Positions 61,469 to 64,000 of a stretch of DNA of 64,000 bases are shown here, piece by piece. Each line of letters starts with the position of its first letter. Position 1 is the stretch's first letter. The notes under the pieces are model-generated. The model searched no databases, had not been told where the DNA came from, and saw only the letters and a list, made by a program, of their open reading frames with translations. The stretch is from NCBI GenBank assembly GCA_040004035.1, contig JAMPLN010000014.1, one strand, 5' to 3'. The translations under genes were made by a program, and so were the position numbers. The stretch is from Microcoleus vaginatus_C (GTDB lineage Bacteria; Cyanobacteriota; Cyanobacteriia; Cyanobacteriales; Microcoleaceae).

Positions 61469-61530
61469 TGAAGCTAAAAAAGGAGATATTGTTTTATCCC
61501 ACATTCCGCAGGTCTTTAAACAGAATTGAT
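61468..61530 (+). pseudogene. Possible frameshifted PemK/MazF toxin start
   Basis: GTG AAG CT then, after a one-base shift, codons for KKGDIVLSHIPQVFKQN and a stop. PemK/MazF toxins begin with a KxGDIVL strand in this position. Only the N-terminus remains and a frameshift separates it from the start, so this is a relic at best. Confidence 0.35.
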
Positions 61531-61632
61531 GGTTATAAATTTGAAAAATTTAAGCCTGAAGTGATTGCTGACCAATAACTTCAGGCTTTTTGAGTTAAAA
61601 TGAACTCATCGCGGGTCAAAGAGGAAAAAACC

Positions 61633-62014
61633 ATGAATGAGCCCAAAGAACCCAAAAAAGTCCTAAATTTAGACCTTCTAGGAATAGTAGCAGGCATAAT
61701 AGACAAGAGGGAATTAGTAGAAGAAGTCAACTTTCATAGTAAGAATAACAACCCAAGAAATTCTCAGCCCAGGACAAGTCATGAAAGCAATGATTTTAAA
61801 TGGACTAGGATTTTTAAGCGCCATTATACATATTCGAGCAATTTTTTGTAAAAAAATCAAGATCACATCTAATAGGAATCTAATAGGAAAGGGAATACTA
61901 CCTGAACATCTAGACGACTATAGATTCGGAAGAGCACTCGACCAATATTATCAAGTAGGAACCCCAAAACTCTTCACAAAAATCGCCATCAAAGCCACAA
62001 GCGATCGCCCTTAA
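61633..62014 (+). pseudogene. Broken IS1634-type transposase fragment
   Basis: Two frames carry parts of a DUF4277/IS1634 transposase N-terminus: NLDLLGIVAGIIDKRELVEE (from about 61657) and, after a frameshift, MKAMILNGLGFLSAI, then GILPEHLDDYRFGRALDQYY. The ends of the element and the catalytic core are gone. The gene is degraded. Confidence 0.75.
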
Positions 62015-62025
62015 GAACGATCGCC

Positions 62026-62085
62026 CGCCATCCCATCCGCGTCCATCCGCGTCCATCCGCCTACATCTGCGGTCAAAAAAAGAAC
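62026..62085. repeat. CATCCGCGTC / CATCTGCGGTC repeat
   Basis: CATCCGCGTC twice in tandem, then CTACATCTGCGGTCAAAAAAA. The same ending occurs at 19813-19831 before devA, and related CTCTGCGCC/CTGCGGT text lies at 38725-38770 and 50151-50180. Confidence 0.6.
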
Positions 62086-62131
62086 CATCGCCTCAAAAAA
62101 ATAAGGTGGGCCGCAGCCCACCCTACTCAAA

Positions 62132-64000
62132 TTATTTCGCAGTCACCAACTGTGCCGGCAGCCGCTTAAACGCCAACCTTTCATTCTCGATATCCACAAA
62201 AATGGTATCGCCGTCAGCAAAATCTCCCCGCAAAATACCCTTCGCTATTTGCGTTTCCAACTCGCGTTGAATTCCCCGCTTCAATGGCCGCGCACCGTAA
62301 ACCGGATCGTAACCAATTTCTGCTAAGAAATCGATCGCCGATTCCGACAATTTCAGAGACATTTTGCGATCCGCTAACCGTTTTTCCAAGCGCTTAACTT
62401 GCAACAGCACAATCTGCCGCAGTTCTGCCTTACTCAAACCGTGGAAGATAATCATCTCATCAATCCGGTTCAGGAATTCCGGGCGGAAAGTTCCCCGCAT
62501 CGCTTCCATCACCCGACTCCGCATTTGTTCGTTATCTCCCGCCACATCTAAGATGTATTGAGAGCCGACATTCGATGTCATAATAATCACAGAATTCTTA
62601 AAGTCTACCGTGTGACCTTGAGCATCCGTGACGCGGCCGTCATCCAGAATTTGCAGCATGATGTTGAATACATCCGGGTGCGCTTTCTCAATTTCATCGA
62701 ATAGAATCACGGAGTAAGGACGGCGGCGCACAGCCTCAGTTAATTGTCCGCCTTCATCGTAGCCAACATATCCCGGAGGCGCACCAATTAACCGCGAAAC
62801 CGCGTGTTTCTCCATGTATTCCGACATATCTATTCGCACGATCGCTTCTTCCGTGTCGAACAGATAAGCCGCTAATGCTTTGGCTAATTCAGTTTTACCA
62901 ACACCCGTGGGGCCGAGGAAGATAAAACTGGCAACCGGACGATTGGGATCGGCTAAACCGGCGCGCGATCGCTGAATTGCATCTGCAACCGCAGTCACCG
63001 CTTCATCCTGTCCAATTACCCGCTTGTGCAGTTCATCTTCCAAGTGCAGAAGTTTCTGCATTTCCGATTCAACCAACTTGCTGATCGGAATTCCCGTCCA
63101 CTTGGAAATAATCTCCGCAATGTCACCTTCTGTAACTTCTTCCCGCAGCAGAGTTTGACCTGTGGTTTGAGTTGCTGTCAGTTGAGTTTCCGCTTCTTGC
63201 AGTTGTTTTTGCAACTGAGTTAACGTGCCGTATTTCAACTCAGCAGCGCGGTTTAGGTCATATTTTAACTCAGCTTGCTGAATTTCAATATTGACCTTAT
63301 CAATCTGTTCTTTAATCTTTTGAATGCTGCCGATGACACCTTTTTCCGATTGCCATTGAGCATTCAAACCGTTTTGCTGTTCCTTGAGGTTGGCTAAGTC
63401 TTTTTCCAGTCTTTCCAAACGTTCTATCGAAGCAGAGTTACTTTCTTTTTGCAGCGACAGTCTTTCCATTTCTAGCTGCAAAATCCTGCGGTCGATTTCG
63501 TCTAGTTCTTCCGGCTTGGAGGTAATCTCCATTTTGAGTTTAGCCGCTGCTTCGTCCACTAAGTCAATGGCTTTGTCTGGAAGGAAGCGATCGCTAATAT
63601 ATCGAGTAGACAAAGTAGCCGCCGCCACTAGGGCGCTGTCAGAAATTTTAACGCCGTGGTGAACTTCGTACCGTTCTTTCAAGCCCCGCAAAATCGAGAC
63701 AGTATCTTCAACTGTCGGTTGGTCAACATAAACTTGTTGAAAACGGCGTTCTAGTGCCGCATCTTTTTCGAGGTACTTGCGGTATTCGTCGAGAGTTGTA
63801 GCGCCGATACAGCGCAATTCTCCCCTCGCTAACATGGGTTTAAGTAAGTTACCGGCATCCATCGAGCCTTGAGTTGCACCCGCACCGACAACGGTATGAA
63901 TTTCATCGATAAATAAGATGACTTTGCCGTTGCTGTCGGTAACTTCTTTGAGCACCGCTTTCAAGCGTTCTTCAAATTCTCCCCGGAATTTTGCACCTGC
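62132..64000 (-). CDS. clpB: ATP-dependent chaperone ClpB, 5' part outside window
   Basis: A partial gene: the frame stays open to the window edge (AGAKFRGEFEERLKAVLKEV reads through it), so the N-terminal domain and first Walker A are missing here. Present are D1 Walker B (LFIDEIHTVVGAG), the arginine finger ALERRFQ, the middle coiled coil, D2 Walker A GPTGVGKTE, Walker B VILFDEIEKAHPDV and sensor region. ClpB disaggregates proteins with Hsp70 after heat stress. The C-terminus ends FKRLPAQLVTAK. Confidence 0.94.
   Translation of the reverse strand, partial: AGAKFRGEFEERLKAVLKEVTDSNGKVILFIDEIHTVVGAGATQGSMDAGNLLKPMLARGELRCIGATTLDEYRKYLEKDAALERRFQQVYVDQPTVEDTVSILRGLKERYEVHHGVKISDSALVAAATLSTRYISDRFLPDKAIDLVDEAAAKLKMEITSKPEELDEIDRRILQLEMERLSLQKESNSASIERLERLEKDLANLKEQQNGLNAQWQSEKGVIGSIQKIKEQIDKVNIEIQQAELKYDLNRAAELKYGTLTQLQKQLQEAETQLTATQTTGQTLLREEVTEGDIAEIISKWTGIPISKLVESEMQKLLHLEDELHKRVIGQDEAVTAVADAIQRSRAGLADPNRPVASFIFLGPTGVGKTELAKALAAYLFDTEEAIVRIDMSEYMEKHAVSRLIGAPPGYVGYDEGGQLTEAVRRRPYSVILFDEIEKAHPDVFNIMLQILDDGRVTDAQGHTVDFKNSVIIMTSNVGSQYILDVAGDNEQMRSRVMEAMRGTFRPEFLNRIDEMIIFHGLSKAELRQIVLLQVKRLEKRLADRKMSLKLSESAIDFLAEIGYDPVYGARPLKRGIQRELETQIAKGILRGDFADGDTIFVDIENERLAFKRLPAQLVTAK

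Overview
The window looks like a chromosomal segment of a filamentous cyanobacterium of the Microcoleus/Oscillatoria type. The evidence is a photosystem II gene (psbZ), a ferredoxin-type divinyl chlorophyllide reductase, DevBCA-type exporter genes, XisH/XisI proteins, many GCGATCGC (HIP1) octamers and many heptanucleotide intergenic repeats. The genus is an inference from gene style; no rRNA or tRNA gene was recognised.

Layout. 1-8.8 kb is mostly housekeeping: a DHH-CBS-CCA tRNA nucleotidyltransferase carrying an in-frame repeat insertion, psbZ, ribH, rimO and a CrhR-like DEAD-box helicase behind a 0.77 kb structured gap, closed by a strong terminator. 8.8-15.1 kb holds small unknown genes, the vinyl reductase, an M28 peptidase, xisH/xisI, a DUF2237 protein and an acetyltransferase. 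15.4-20.6 kb is a six-gene set: TetR regulator, DevB-type fusion protein, Vat-type acyltransferase, DUF2834 membrane protein, DevC and DevA. It is probably a regulated exporter with a built-in modifying enzyme. 20.6-28.6 kb has a methionine gamma-lyase-like enzyme, two tandem delta-9 desaturases and a complete polyamine importer (potA-D-B-C, minus strand). 28.8-37.0 kb is a GldA/F/G-like ABC-2 transporter cluster with a DUF4340 protein. Its ATPase has a roughly 740-residue repeat tail, its GldG subunit has a Ser/Pro/Thr repeat linker, and an Rpn-type nuclease gene sits inside the cluster.

37-46.5 kb is mixed: small HTH gene, Uma2 protein, a secreted trypsin-WD40 fusion, a DUF4160/DUF2442 pair, a pirin/HxlR divergent pair with a clear operator, DUF4112, hairpin-bounded repeats, an IS110 element with a structured left flank, and threonine aldolase. 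46.5-51.5 kb has a chaperone set (DUF2997, a membrane-anchored HTH-GrpE-like protein, an Hsp70) followed by a methyltransferase-HIT fusion that lacks the HIT nucleophile.

52.0-62.0 kb is an accessory region interrupted by ilvA. It has a DUF262-HEPN two-gene cassette (the best candidate for a little-described defence or RNA-targeting system), a DUF5615/DUF433 toxin-antitoxin module, Uma2, an HTH gene with twin operators, an AbrB-type antitoxin whose partner appears lost, a vMAP-type HTH-only protein preceded by 10-bp iterons, a possible frameshifted PemK relic, an Rpn C-terminal relic and a broken IS1634-type transposase. The window ends inside clpB (minus strand).
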